A DNA stretch of 64,000 bases from Nicotiana tabacum (GCF_000715075.1 NC_134096.1:69879026-69943025); one strand, 5' to 3'; positions 47,734-59,793 are shown, counted from the stretch's first letter. Notes: generated from the letters alone by a model not told the origin. Translations and numbers: made by a program.

Positions 47734-48391
47734 TGTTTACCCGAAAAATCAGATAACGTTAAATTTGTGTATGATTCTAAGGATATGTGATACAATTTGA
47801 TACAAATCATATAGAGAAATAGAAATATATGTATTCTTGGCTATGAGAATGGGAATAGTGAGCAAAAGAATGAATAAGGTAAAATAAAACAAGCATGAGG
47901 AGATATATTTCAATATGAGAAGTGATCTTTTGTTACAGTGTATTCTCGGTCTCTGTATGCTTACAAGGATTCCCCCTTTTATAATAGAGGGATCCTACTT
48001 TATTTATAATAAAATAAAGCATATAGTGGAGGACCCATGATGAATTGTCTCTTCCTTGATTCCAGCCAAGATTCTCTTTTTTAGTGCGGTTGTAACGGCT
48101 CTTGTCTGTGAGCTCGACACTAGCTCGAACTCGTTATTGGGTCGAGCCCTTGGTTTTGTCTTGAGTTCGACCTTCGGGGTGGGCGTAGCGATTTCTGACC
48201 TCGAAGCAATGCCTTGCGGATCGATTTGGTCACGGGCTCGATAAAAGTATCGAGTCGACTCCTCGATCAGCCTTCAGACTCGAGGCTCGTTTGTACGACC
48301 TTCGGAACTCATCCTAAAATCTCACTCCGGTTACTTACCATTCTAACTCGATCGAACGTAGGAAGACCGAAATCTATTTCGACCGTATACA
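47734..48391 (-). repeat. 5' LTR of Tat element
   Basis: Partner of 26484-27141, same length. Followed by the AAAAC target-site duplication and then by the intron end of the defensin-like copy 2. Confidence 0.92.
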
Positions 48392-48411
48392 AAAACTTAA
48401 TATGATGACAG

Positions 48412-48608
48412 GTTTGCGAAGTGTGGATGCTTTGGGCCCTCCATGTAAAATCCGTCAGGAGTGCATCGCTTACTGCATTAATAAAAGCATTCCATTTTGC
48501 GACGGCGGACATTGCGTATGTATTATTTTCAAAAGACATGAAGATATCAACAATACAGCAAATGGGCACCACGAAAATAATTACATGACTAGGAATAAGA
48601 GTCTATGA
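48412..48608 (+). pseudogene. Exon 2 of defensin-like copy 2 (six-cysteine domain)
   Basis: Begins after a GATGACAG acceptor. The segment LRSVDALGPPC corresponds to LQSVEVEAATGPAC in copy 1. All six cysteines are kept; only the third inter-cysteine loop is one residue longer. It ends with a His/Asn-rich tail absent from copy 1. Confidence 0.75.
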
Positions 48609-48862
48609 ATTTACAAAAGAGCCTTTTTTTCATATTACATATCGTTTAATTGTTGGACTATATTAGAATGTTTGAATGGAGATTGAAAACATTGTTTATT
48701 ATTTTTTGATATGCCGTGAATCATAGTTTTAGCTACTTTACTTTTTTTAACACTAATTTTCACAAGAAAATGGCTTAAATTTGTCCTTGGTGGAATGATT
48801 CAGTAGTCAAGTGTCATAATATGAGTTATTGTTGGGCACATTTGAATCAAGATAATCTTTTT
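48609..48862. other. 3' flank of defensin-like copy 2
   Basis: AT-rich DNA, presumably the former 3' UTR and downstream region, up to the first of the solo LTRs. Confidence 0.5.
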
Positions 48863-51800
48863 TGTAACGACTCGATCGGTCGTTTTGAGAATTAACATCC
48901 CATTCAGTGGCATACGATCTCGAGAAGCTTTGTATTATGTGTTATGACTTGCGTGTATGGCCGATTTCAGTTTTCGGATGATTCAGGATCAATTTGGGAG
49001 GAAGATTCTTGTTTTAGAAGCTTAAGCAGTAAGAGTTGACCGGAGTTTTGACTTTTGTGTAGACGACTCCGAAATCGTATTTTGATGATTCCAATAGTTT
49101 CGTATGGTGATTCTGGACTTAGGCGTGCGTCCGGATTTGGATTTGGAGGTTCGTACGGTAATTTGAAGCATTTCGGCGAAAATTGAAAAGTTGAAGTTTG
49201 GGAAGGTTGAGAGGTTTGACCGAGAGTTGACTTTGGTGATATCGTGGTCGAAATGCGATTCCGAGAGTTGGATTAGCTCCGTTATGTAATTTGGGACTTG
49301 CATGCAACATTTGACGTCATTCCGGATTGATTTAGTATGTTTCGGCACGAGTTTTGGAAGTTGAAAGATTTGAAAGTTCATAAGCTCAATTCGTGGTGAG
49401 ATTTATGGTTTCGACGTTGTTTGATATGATTTGAGACCTCGAGTAGGTCCACGTTATGTTATGGAACTTGTTGGTATGCTTCGACGGGGCCCCGGGTGTG
49501 TTTCGGACGAGCTTCAGATTATTTTCATGTTTTGGGACATGTCTGGTTCTGGTGCTTCGCACCTGCAACATTTTGGAGCGCAGGTGAGGTTACGTTTCTG
49601 CGTGATCCTGGTCGCTTCTGCGATCATAGTGGCCTAGGAGGGAGCTTGCTTCTGCGGAGATTGGCACGCAGGTGCGATGGCCGCTTTTGCGACCCAGCGA
49701 TCGCATATGTGAAGTTGTTCGCTTCTGCGGTTCTTTTGGCGCTTCTGCGATGTCGTTGGTGCGACTGTATTAATCTTGTATCCCCACTGATTTTTCGCCT
49801 AGTTGGTGTATTTTTGAGGTGTAATCTGGGGATTTGAGGCTAGGGATTTGGAGAGTTTATTTTGGGGATTTGAATGACCAATTGGTGTTGGATTTTGATG
49901 AATTTGGTATGACTAGACTCGTGAGTGAATGGACTTTCGGATTTTGTGAGTTTTGTTGGATTCCAAGATGTGGGCTCGGGGGCGGTTTTGAATCAATTTC
50001 GGATTTTGAGTTATAACTTAGTAATTTCTTGTAGAATTGATTCCTTTAGCTCGTATTGATTGTATTGTACTGTTTGTGGCTAGATTCGGGTCATTTGGAG
50101 GCCGATTTTCGAGGCAAAGGCGTGTTAGAGCAGAGTCTTGCTCGGATTAAGGTAAGTAACACTTGTAAACTTGGTTCTGAGGGTTCGAAATCTCGAACTT
50201 ATGTGTTATGTGATTGGTATTGAGGTGACGCACATGACAAGTGACGGGCGCGCGGGTGTGCACCGTGAGAATTGTGATCTGGTCGATTCCATGGCACTGT
50301 CTAGTGGTTCTATCTTGTTGATATCTGTATTTTCATCATGTGATAAAATAATTGAGTTGTCACTCATGCTAGATATCATGTTTAGGCTTTATGCCGGTAT
50401 AGTTGGGACCCATAGTGGTCGTTTCATACTATTGTCTTACTGATTTCATTGATATTTCGTACTTGTCACGACCCAAAATCCATTAAGGGTCGTAATGGCC
50501 TCGGACACCGCTGTCAGGCAGGCCAGCGCTAAATACTTAATTCAGGTCTCATTTTAATATTTTTGAAATCATAGTTTTTTCCCTCAATTAAATAGTAGAA
50601 GATGGAGTTTACAAAATACATAATAATATCTTTAAAAATTCCAAAACAGTGCAACCCATAATTATTCAAAAATACGGTATCACAAGTGCATGAGCATTAA
50701 CCAGGAATGTAAAATAAAATACAACAGCTGTCCGGAATACAAATTGGACAGAAAAAATGTAAGTACTCTGAAGGAGACTCTGTTGGCTGCGGAGCATCGT
50801 ATAGAGTATAGCTCACCTAAGTCCCCGCCATAATCGCGCCTCTGCGCCCATAAGGCCACTAAACATATGTGTACCTGCACAAAAATGTACAGCAAGTATA
50901 GCATGAGTACGTAAATCAACGCGTACCTAATAAGTATCCCTCCTAACCTCGAAGAAGTAGTGACGAGGGGTCGACTCAAACACTTACTATGGTCTATAAT
51001 TAATATACCAATAATATGATAAATTATGGATTTTATGAGGTAACGGTAAACACAATAACAAGAGGCTCGCAAATAATTCTCTTATTAATAGGGAATTTCC
51101 AAATTTATTTTCATCTTTTAACAATTTATATCTCTGCCAATGAAGCCATATCAATTATCAATAATTCCAAACAATCAATCAAGTCATGCGCAAATCATGT
51201 CGAGATCATACGACCCAATCCAACAAATATTTAAACTGTGCACTGCCAGAGGGTCGAATGGCGCGAACCATATATGCATCTATTTAATCTGCCGAGGCAT
51301 TCGGCCCGTTCCATAAAAGATAAACACATTCAAACCACCAAATTAAGGATTTATTTAGGTTTGATGTTCAAAGAAATATCAATTCTCATTAACGGTCAAG
51401 TGACCCGTCCGAAACCCAAGTAGGTGAAGTTTAACCTTTTAAAATTCTTTATCAAGTTCCAATATGTTTTAAACTTTTAAATTAACAAGTAGGATGCAAG
51501 CATCGCAAATATAATGCAATTTGGGTCCTAGACTACCCGGACATAAGCATAATAGTAGCTACGCACGGACTCTCGTCACCTCGTGCGTACGTAGCCCCCA
51601 CAAATAGGAGCATAAATTTATTTATTTCACCTATGGGATAAATTCCCTATTACAAGGTTATAAAGGAGACTTACCTCACTCCAAAGTTCCTTCTCCGGCT
51701 CCCAAGCCTTTCCAATAACCCGAACCGATGCTCCATGCTCCAAACCTAGTAAATAAATGTGCAAATCCATGAATATATACTCTAATACTCCTTATAATCC

Positions 51801-54410
51801 AATTTATAACAAAATCCAATTCCGTTCTAAAAGCCGATGAAAATCACCCTCAGCCCCACGTGCCCGGATTCCGAAAATTTTCAAACATTAACATTACCCA
51901 TAACATTATGAACTCAAATATATAATTTATTCCCAGTTCCATGCCCAAATTCGGGGTCAAAATCCAAAATACCAAATTCTAGGTTTTTCTTCAAAATCCC
52001 AAATTTTCACTAATTTCTCATGATTTTCCAGGTAAAATTCTAGATATAATCCAAGTATTTAACTTGCAATAGGTGGGAATCACTTACCTTGACATAGATG
52101 ATGAAGATGGAGCTCCAAAATCGCTCCTAGGTCGGCTCCCATGGAGGAAAATGAAATGAAAAGGGCCAAACTCCCGTTTAAAACAATCTGCCCAGATGCT
52201 GCCCTTCTTCTTCGCGAATGCGAAATCTTGCTCGCGTTCGCGAAGAACACGAGTCACTTCCCCAATATTTCTCTTACACGAACGCGAGGTTCCTCCCGCG
52301 AACGCGAAGTACACCGGGCCAGACCTTCGCGAACGCGATCCTTTTTACGCGAACGCGAAGCACAACCTCCTATTCCTCACAGTAACCCTTCGCGAACGCG
52401 ATTCCTTCTTCACGAACGCGAAGGGTAAATCCCATCAGCCCTCAACTTCCTCTACGCGAATGCGGGAATTCCTTCGCGAATGCGTAGAAGGAAATCAGAC
52501 ACCAGCAAATCTGATGCTTCAGCCATTGCCCAAGTCCAAATTCCAATCCGTTAACTATCAGAAATCCACCTGATGCCCCCGAGAACTTAACCAATTATAC
52601 CAACACGTCCCAAAACACATCACAAACTTAATCGAGCCTTCAAATCACATTAAACAATGCTAAAACCATGAATCGCACTCCAATTCAAGCTTTATGAACT
52701 ATTGAACTTCTAACTTCCACATCCGATGCCGAAACCTATGAAATCACATCCGATTGACCTCAAATTTTTCACACAAGTCACATTTGATATTACGGACCTA
52801 CTCCAACTTCCAGAATCGGATTCCGACCCCGATATCAAAAAGTTCACTTCCGGTCAAACTTCTAAAAAACCTTCAAATTTCTAATTTCCAGACACACTCC
52901 CAATACCGGAATCACCATACGGAGCTATTCCCAGACTCGGAATTCCAAATAGACATCGATAACATCGAAATGCACTTCAACCTGAATTTATGGAATTCTT
53001 CCAAAATGCTAACTTCCACAATAGGTGCCGAAACGTTCCCGGGGTATCCAAAACCCGATCCGAATATACGCCCAAGTCCAAAATCATTATACGAACCTGC
53101 TGGAACCTTTAAATCCCGATTCAGGGGTCGTTTACTCTAAAATCCAATCTTAGTCAATTCTTCCAACTTAAAGCTTTCGAAATGAGATTTTTCTTTCCAA
53201 TTCAACTCCGAACTTCCCGAAATTCAATCTCGACCACGCGTACAAGTCATAATACTTGAAGTGATGTTGTTCATGGCCTCAAACCGCTGAACGATGCGCT
53301 AGATCTCAAAACAATTGGTCAGGTCGTTACAGTACTTAGTCATATTCATTCATTTCATATCATATCTCAATCTCTGCTGTTATTTATTGATACGTCATAT
53401 CAATTATTTCGGGCTAGTATCATGACATTGTGAGCCCGTGAGAGAGAGACTGGAGAGATTGATGACATTTTTGGGATCGGACTGCACGCCGCAGTGGTTA
53501 CACTTATTTATGATAGCGCTTTGGCTGAAGGAGCCCCTCCGGAGTTTGCACACACTCCCAGTGAGCGCAGTTGATTACATTGAGGGATAGATCTTCCCTG
53601 GACATGGATCTTGTCTAAAGCATTATATACCTGGAGATGGATCTTCTCTGAGGGCTGGATTGGCCCTACTCAGTACTGGGTGACTAATGGTCAGTGTGTA
53701 TATATTCCGGGATGGATCTTCCCTCGGCCATAGGGGCCATATACAGTACTGAGTGATTGAGCATTTGAGAGTGCGAGAACATGAGGCTGTCAGCATGGTG
53801 TGTCACATACAACATGTGCATTGGCATGTATAATTAGAGGAGTTATATTCCTCATATCATTCGGATTTGATCCATTGTACTGTTTTGAGATATCTATCGA
53901 ACTTGAAAGCATGTCTACGTTTCTGCAATGTTATTTTCTATATTGAACTGTGTCGGTTGAGTTCGTCATTACTTTTAGTCCAAAGTTTGGATTTGTTACT
54001 TATTGAGTTGGTTGTACTCACGCTACACCCTGCACCTCGTGTGCAGATCCAGGTGCTTCCGGTTACGGCGACTACTGAGTGAGGAGTCGAGATCTCGGAG
54101 ACTATTCGCTGCATGACATTCACATGCCTTGACTCTCCTTCATTTTCTTTATTTGTATTTCAGTTCTTATTCCTCAGACATTGTATTAGGCTGTGTCCTG
54201 GTATAGATGCTCATATACTCGGTGACACCCCGATTTTGGGAGAGATTTATATTGCGTTGTGGTTTTAATTCAGTTTTTAAAAGGGTTTTCTTAAATATTA
54301 ACTGCTTCCATTTAATTTTCAAAGATTTTATTTGGTTGAACTGGTTGAGTAGTTGTCTTGCCTAGTTCCACGATAGGCGCTATCACGACGATTGGTTTTG
54401 GATCGTGACA
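48863..54410 (+). repeat. Solo LTR A (gypsy), split by LTR E
   Basis: TGTAACGACTCGATCGGTCG...GGATCGTGACA; about 2.67 kb without the nested LTR. No coding interior or PBS follows it. CpG-dense array 49550-49770 (cgcaggtgcg, cgcttctgcg words), donor AAG/GTAAGTAAC at 50152, GAGGTGACGCACATG at 50222, acceptor CGTGTGCAG ending 54046. Flanks TTTTT and TTGCC do not match. Confidence 0.8.
50464..53331 (-). repeat. Solo LTR E (gypsy), nested in LTR A
   Basis: 2868 bp; the minus strand reads TGTAACGACCTGACC...GTGACA. Perfect 5-bp target-site duplication GTACT (50459-50463 and 53332-53336). CpG-dense array 52200-52490 (cgcgaacgcgaag words). On the minus strand, donor AAG/GTAAGTG at 52087 and acceptor TTGTGCAG/GTAC at 50875. 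Confidence 0.88.
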
Positions 54411-54833
54411 TTGCCTCTTTTATTGCCATGCTATCCTTTCCGTAATTGTTTATCCTTGATTGAAGTTATTATTATCTTTTCCGTAATTGCCTATCATTAG
54501 TTGAATTTATTATTATCTTTTTCTATAATTTGCTTATCCTTAATTGAATTTGTTGTATATCTTCCGTAATTGCTCAACCCTAAATGAAGTTTTGTTATCC
54601 CTTATCATTGTTGACTTATCCTTATTTATAACCATTGATTCATGTTATCCCTCTTACCATTGAATTGTACTTTTTTGGAATCATTACTACACATTATCTC
54701 TTCCTTGTTGAGCTATTGCTATGTTGTACCATTATTTCCTGCTGTGTCTTTCTTTGTGAGTTCGTTCTTCCGTTTTCTTTGTATTCTGAAGTTACTGAGT
54801 TGATTTACTTGCCATATTCTCGTGTTATTTTCG

Positions 54834-54885
<52 letters not shown>

Positions 54886-55071
54886 ATTCAGTGTTGTTGA
54901 GCTGAGGGCTATGTGTGGTTGTGCTATTGAAACTGTTTTGAGGAAATGTTGTGGCATGTGGGCACATATTGTGAAAGTCATTTAATTGAGTTGTTATGTT
55001 TTTGGCATACGTCTTTTGTTGAGAGAATTGTTATGTTGTTTGCACGAGGTTTCTACCGTGCGGTTGTTATT
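54411..55071 (+). repeat. LTR B, left part
   Basis: No gene. A run of degenerate repeats of about 55-60 bp built on 'tccgtaattg...ttatcc' (54440-54620), then a (GTT)n microsatellite, then the word 'tgcacgaggtttctaccgtg', which recurs after LTR C (57795 onward). So this and 57787-59368 are one LTR-like unit. Its start is missing or unrecognised. Confidence 0.5.
54833..54885. repeat. (GTT)n microsatellite
   Basis: About 17 uninterrupted GTT units. Produces the poly-Val/poly-Asn frames here, which are not genes. Confidence 0.97.
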
Positions 55072-57781
55072 TTTCACGACCCCAAATTAACCCTCCGTAA
55101 GGTGTCGTGATGGCACCTAGTCTTTACGACTAGGTAAGCCTACTATTGCGAAAAATATAAAGGAAACACAACATTTTTAAGATAAACAGTATATTTTAAA
55201 TAGCCAAGAGTAGTACCACTCGGCATACACAAAATAATTTCCCAAGACTCGGAATATCACTAAGTCACAAGCTGCTATAATCTATGTAGCTCTATACAAA
55301 AGTCTGAGGATAATAAAGAAAGTATCTAGGAGAGGGAGTAGAAGGGGACTCCGAAGATATGCGGACGCAAGCAGAAGTACCTTGAAGTCTCCTAGAATCA
55401 GCAACACGTACTAACCCCGAGGCTGATAGCTCGCACCTGGATCTGCACATGAAAACATATGCAGGGAAGGGCATGAGTACACCACAATGGTACCTAGTAA
55501 GTGCCAAGCCTAACCTTGATCGAGTAGTGACGAGGTCAGGTCAAGGCCCTACCGGAGTAAATATAATAAATTAAGCAGTAAAAGATATAAGTAGAATTTA
55601 CGGTAACACAGTTAAAGAAATTTTCGAAAATTTAACAGTGAAGGGAGCCTTCGGCTCCGAACAAGGTAAACACAATGGAAAATCTCTCGGGATACCGTCC
55701 CGTAGTTTCAAATGAATATGCAGTACAGGGGGATCTCCCGGAATACGTCCGTAGTCCCAAAGTAAATATGCAGTGCTGGGGGATCTCCCGGAATACGCCC
55801 GTAGTCCCAAAGTAAATATGCAGTAAAGGGGGGTCTCCCGGAATACGTCTGTAGTCCCAAAGTAAATATGCAGTACAGGGGGATCTCCCGGAATACGTCC
55901 ATAGTCCCAATTTAAATATGCAATGCAAGATGAAATGAAAGGCATGAGATCGAGTTATACAGTTTATACTGGACACATATAAGGCAAATAAGGACTTAAC
56001 TGAACATGATGCACAGAATGTCAATTAGGCAGTTAAAATACGTAAGCATGCTTTTCTAGTCTAAACTACACAATTAAACATATTAGTACAATTAATAAGA
56101 GAAGCAATTTATGATTTAAAAATGTTAAACATGATTTTTGCAATAATAACCCGTATACATACTCGTCACCTCACGTACACGGCGCCCACACACCAAATAA
56201 TATCAAGATATCCGAAGGGGAAAGTCCCCAACACAAGGTTAGGCAAGCCACTTACCTTGAACCGCTCAAATCAACCTGATAACACGTTCTTGCCACGAGT
56301 ATCCGACTCCAAATGGCCCGAATCTATTCAAAACAGTACAATACCATCAATACGCGCTAATGGAATGAATCCCACAAGAAAAACTACAAAAATTAGGCCA
56401 AAATCCGAAATTGGCTCAAACCCGTCCCCCGGGGCCCACGTCTCGAAATCCGACAAAATTCACGAAACTAGAAAGCTCATTCACTCACGAGTCTAACCAT
56501 ATCAAATTTCCTAAAAATCCGACACCAAATGGTCCTCCAATCCACAATTCAAACTCCCAAATCCCTAGTTTCCAACTTCCAATTTCCACCTCAAATACAC
56601 ATTAACTAGGTGGGAAAATACATGGCAAGGCAAGATTATTGACCAAAAATACGCACAAGGAACTTAACTCAAGAAATGCCTCGAAAATGCTCTCAAAAAT
56701 CGCCCCCAACCCGAGTTTGCAAAGACAAAAATGATAAAAATCGCGAAGCCCTTCGGTTTTAATCACTGTCCAGGTATTTCCGCACCTGCAGAACCTGGGC
56801 TCGCACCTGCGGGTGCGCTTTTGCAGAAAACGTGCGCATCTGCGCAACTCACTTACCCCCTCTGCCTTCGCACCTGCGATGAAAGGGCTGCATTTGCGCC
56901 CTCGCGCCTGCGGAGTCCCTTCCGCTTCTGCGCATCTTGCGCATGTGCGAACATCCTTGCGCATTTGCGGGCATCGCAGATGCGGAAACTTCCTCGCACC
57001 TATGACCCCAGGCCAACTCTCGATTTCTCGCATCTGCGCTTCCATCTCCGCATGTGCGGCTCGCGCACCTGCGGTCTCTTTTACGCAGGTGCGAAAACAC
57101 CAGAACCAGCAAAGTGCAGAAATTCCTCTAAGTCTAAGTTTTCACCCGTTAAGCATGTGAAACACACCCGAGGCCCCCGGGACCTCAACCAAACATACCA
57201 ACCAATCCTAAAATACCTTACGAATTTAGTCGAGCTCTCAAATCCCATCAAACAACACAAAAAATACGAATCACCCTCCAATTCAATTTTAAAGAACTTG
57301 AAACTTTAAAATTCTACAACCGATGTCGAAACCTATCAAACCACGTCTGATTGACCTCAAATTTTGTGCACAAGTCATAATCAACATTACAAACCTACAG
57401 TCATTTTCGGAATTCCATTCCGAGCTCGATATCAAAATTTTCACTATCGGCCGAAATCGCCGAAAAACTAGCTTCAGCCAATTCAAGCCTAAATCTGCTA
57501 CAGACCTCCAAAATACATTTCGGATGCGCTCCTAACTCTAAAATCACTCAATGGAGCTAACGGAGTTGACAGAATTCCATTTCGGATCCATCTTCACACA
57601 GTTTCAACTACGGACCAAATCCTAAGGCTTAAGCTCTCATTTGGGGACTAAGTGTCCCAAAACACTCCGAAACTCAAAATCAATCATCCCGGCAAGTCAC
57701 AATAGCAGAAAAAAATTTGGGGAAAGTAGCTAATAGGGGATCGGGGGTATTACTCTCAAAACGACCGGCCGAGTCATTACA
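55072..57781 (-). repeat. Solo LTR C (gypsy), nested in LTR B
   Basis: 2710 bp; the minus strand reads TGTAATGACTCGGCCGGTCG...GGGGTCGTGAAA (terminal CA mutated). Target-site duplication TTATT (55067-55071 and 57782-57786). CpG-dense array 56770-57100 (cgcacctgcgg, gcgcatctgcgc words). Minus-strand donor AAG/GTAAGT at 56255 and acceptor TGTGCAG/ATCCAGGTG ending 55443. Confidence 0.87.
55685..55925 (-). repeat. 50-bp tandem repeat in LTR C
   Basis: About 4.6 copies with an exact 50-bp period (GAATACG at 55741, 55791, 55841, 55891), containing 'ggatctcccg' and 'gtagtcccaaagtaaatatg'. Confidence 0.93.
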
Positions 57782-57786
57782 TTATT

Positions 57787-59368
57787 ATATTTGCACGAGG
57801 TTTCTGTCGTGCGGTTGTTGTATTTGCATGAGGTTCCTGAAGTGCGGTTGTTAAATGTATTTGCACGAGATTTTTGCCGTGTGGTTGTTATTGTGTTGCA
57901 CGATATTCTGTCGTGTTGTTGTAATTATTGATATGCATGCAGTGGTATAAGGTCTAGGTGTTGAAATGCATGCGGTGAGATAAGGTGGGCTTAAAACGCG
58001 TGGCTAATAAGGGAACTACTACAAGCCATGCAGTGTGATAAGGTGGGCTAAAACGCGGGATGCTATTTCGGGAAAATAATTTTCAAAACTAAATATAAAG
58101 GCTCCAGCGGTGATACAAGGAAAGTTGTGATTCATTTTACGATTTGAGACTACGAGGCGGTACCTCGGGAGGGCTCTTGTTGTCATTTCCCTTTTCTGTG
58201 CACTTGTCTTTGATTGTTGTTTTCCTTAGCATACTACTAATTTTTTTCCTCCGTGATGCACTTTTTGCTCAGTTCTACGTAGCTAATCTTGTTTTGCTGG
58301 TCACTGCTTCAAACTTCATTGCTGCTTTTATTACACTGTACATTTTGTGGTGATCGTTTCTTATGTGCCATTCATTATCTCTACTCCTATTTGTTGACTG
58401 GAATTGTGGTAGAACACTTACACAAGTATACACGTAGTTAAATCACCCATATCGGTTTCAAAAGGTGAATCCTGACGTCATTAACCATTGTATGTACTAT
58501 TGTCTACTTGGCTTCTGTGTGAGGAATGTTTTATTGGCATGTGAGTCATTCGTACGGATATGAGTTATAATGTAGGCAAAAGATGCCAAGTGATTAGGAT
58601 TCAAGAATTGGGACTCGTGAGCTGTGATTATGATGTTTCGTACCTCGTGGAAATACTTGAACAAATTTGGTGTGACAGCAGTTGTTCTTATTGAGTTGTT
58701 GCTGGTTTTTTTCTTTATTTTGATTTCACCGGACTTAGACTGTGTCCAGCTTACTCTACGACATTATTACCTGACTGCTTCATGTTAAATATTATTGTTA
58801 TTGGTGTCTCGTTGCAAGTATTGTTTGGTATTGCTTATCATGATTTGTTGTATATTAATATTGTTTTTCTATGTTAGTTCACCTTCACAGTTGTTCAGGT
58901 TGTTTAGTTCGGTAGGTGTCTTGATTCTCCCTCGTCACTAATCCACCGAGGTTAGTCTTGATACTTACTAGGTACCGCTATGGTATATTCATACTACGCT
59001 TCTGCATATTTTTTGTGCAGATCTAGGTGCCACGGTTGTTGTTGATTATTAGCTAGCTGGTCGAGCTGTGGAGACTCAAGGTAAACCTGTCGTCGCTTTC
59101 GCAGGTCTCAGAGTCACCTTCTGATATTTTCATTGTATTGTTTAATTCTATCCCGAACAGTTGCATCTAGGGTTTTTTCTAGCAAACTCAGTAGAGCTTA
59201 TGACTTATACTACCGATTTTGGGAATTGTAATTGTGTATAAGATGTTTATCTCGTATTTATCATTCGATGGTTGAATTCTTCTATTATTTAGTAAGTATT
59301 AGGCTTACCTAGTCTTAGAGACTAGGTGCCATCACGACATCCTACGGGGAAAAATTGAGGTCGTGACA
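57787..59368 (+). repeat. LTR B, right part
   Basis: Three or four copies of 'ttgcacgaggtttctgtcgt'-type words (57787-57910). Ends with acceptor-like TTTTTTGTGCAG/ATCTAGGTG (59020) and ACTAGGTGCCATCACGAC...GGTCGTGACA (59368), the standard 3' end of this LTR superfamily. No coding. Confidence 0.65.
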
Positions 59369-59793
59369 CTTTTGACCATTTATGCTTACCTTATTAGCTA
59401 GGTAAAAAAGTAATAAGAAGAAAATTATGACAATTGAATTTGTATTTGTGTAGAGTAGAGGGATAATCTTTGACCTTTTGGGACATCCGATAAAATCTTC
59501 TATCTACATAGAATAAGAGAAGAAAATCAATGTGATAATGCCAAGCGTCACAATAAAAATTTAACAAATGTCAAATTTTAGGACAAAAATAATTAGGTTG
59601 GTTAATAATTAATTACTCTTTTTAAATTTAAATTAAAAATAATTTAATATCTATATATTTTAAGGAAACTATTATAAAACAAGAAAAAGATATATAAATA
59701 AATAACTTCAATGTAGAGATATATAAAATGATAAGACTAATTTGTGATTCTATCCACACTTTAAATTTATTTAATAAAATTAAGTAAATAAAT
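59369..59793. other. AT-rich spacer
   Basis: No gene or repeat structure seen between LTR B and LTR D. Confidence 0.5.

Larger units (their letters stand above)
26484..48391 (-). mobile_element. Ty3/gypsy Tat-clade element, hosting a nested Tekay element
   Basis: Paired 658-bp LTRs (26484-27141 and 47734-48391) with perfect target-site duplication AAAAC (26479-26483 and 48392-48396). Coding on the minus strand: gag, RT, RNase H, a second RNase H, integrase. RT text such as CVDYKDLNKACPKDSFPLP and the additional RNase H before integrase are typical of the Tat lineage. A plus-strand gene and a tandem-repeat array lie between integrase and the 3' LTR. A full-length chromovirus is inserted in gag (35693-46800). 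Without it the element is about 10.8 kb. Confidence 0.92.
25325..48608 (+). pseudogene. Defensin-like peptide gene copy 2, split by 23 kb of transposons
   Basis: Exon 1 is 25325-25386, starting ATGGCTATG in the same ACCATGGC-type context and ending ...GCCATTG/GTCTCT, matching copy 1's donor. It is 62 nt against 64 in copy 1: two bases are missing just after the third codon, so the signal-peptide frame (LVFVILIAI) is lost relative to the ATG. Exon 2 is 48412-48608 (acceptor GATGACAG/GTTTGC), and in the conserved phase it stays open for 65 codons to TGA. Its cysteines (codons at 48444, 48462, 48474, 48498, 48513, 48519) give C-x5-C-x3-C-x7-C-x4-C-x-C, almost identical to copy 1, followed by a 28-residue polar tail. 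The intron contains the Mutator MITE and the nested Tat/Tekay block; without them it would be about 174 nt. The frameshift and the giant intron make it a probable pseudogene, although exon 2 looks little decayed. Confidence 0.75.

Noticed and set aside
52141..52573. Open frames with repeated Arg-Glu text in LTR E
   Set aside because: Produced by the CpG word array (cgcgaacgcgaag). They occur in LTR sequence and have no homology to a protein.
54635..54985. Frames with poly-Val and, on the other strand, poly-Asn
   Set aside because: Simple translation of the (GTT)n microsatellite.
55598..56024. Overlapping frames with repeated YSGRSP / FREIP text
   Set aside because: Translation of the exact 50-bp tandem repeat in LTR C in different frames.
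56602..57309. Cys/Arg/Ala-rich frames of 115-192 codons in LTR C
   Set aside because: Created by the CpG-dense word array on both strands. They looked at first like a cysteine-rich protein, but there is no signal peptide or stable cysteine spacing and the region is inside a solo LTR.
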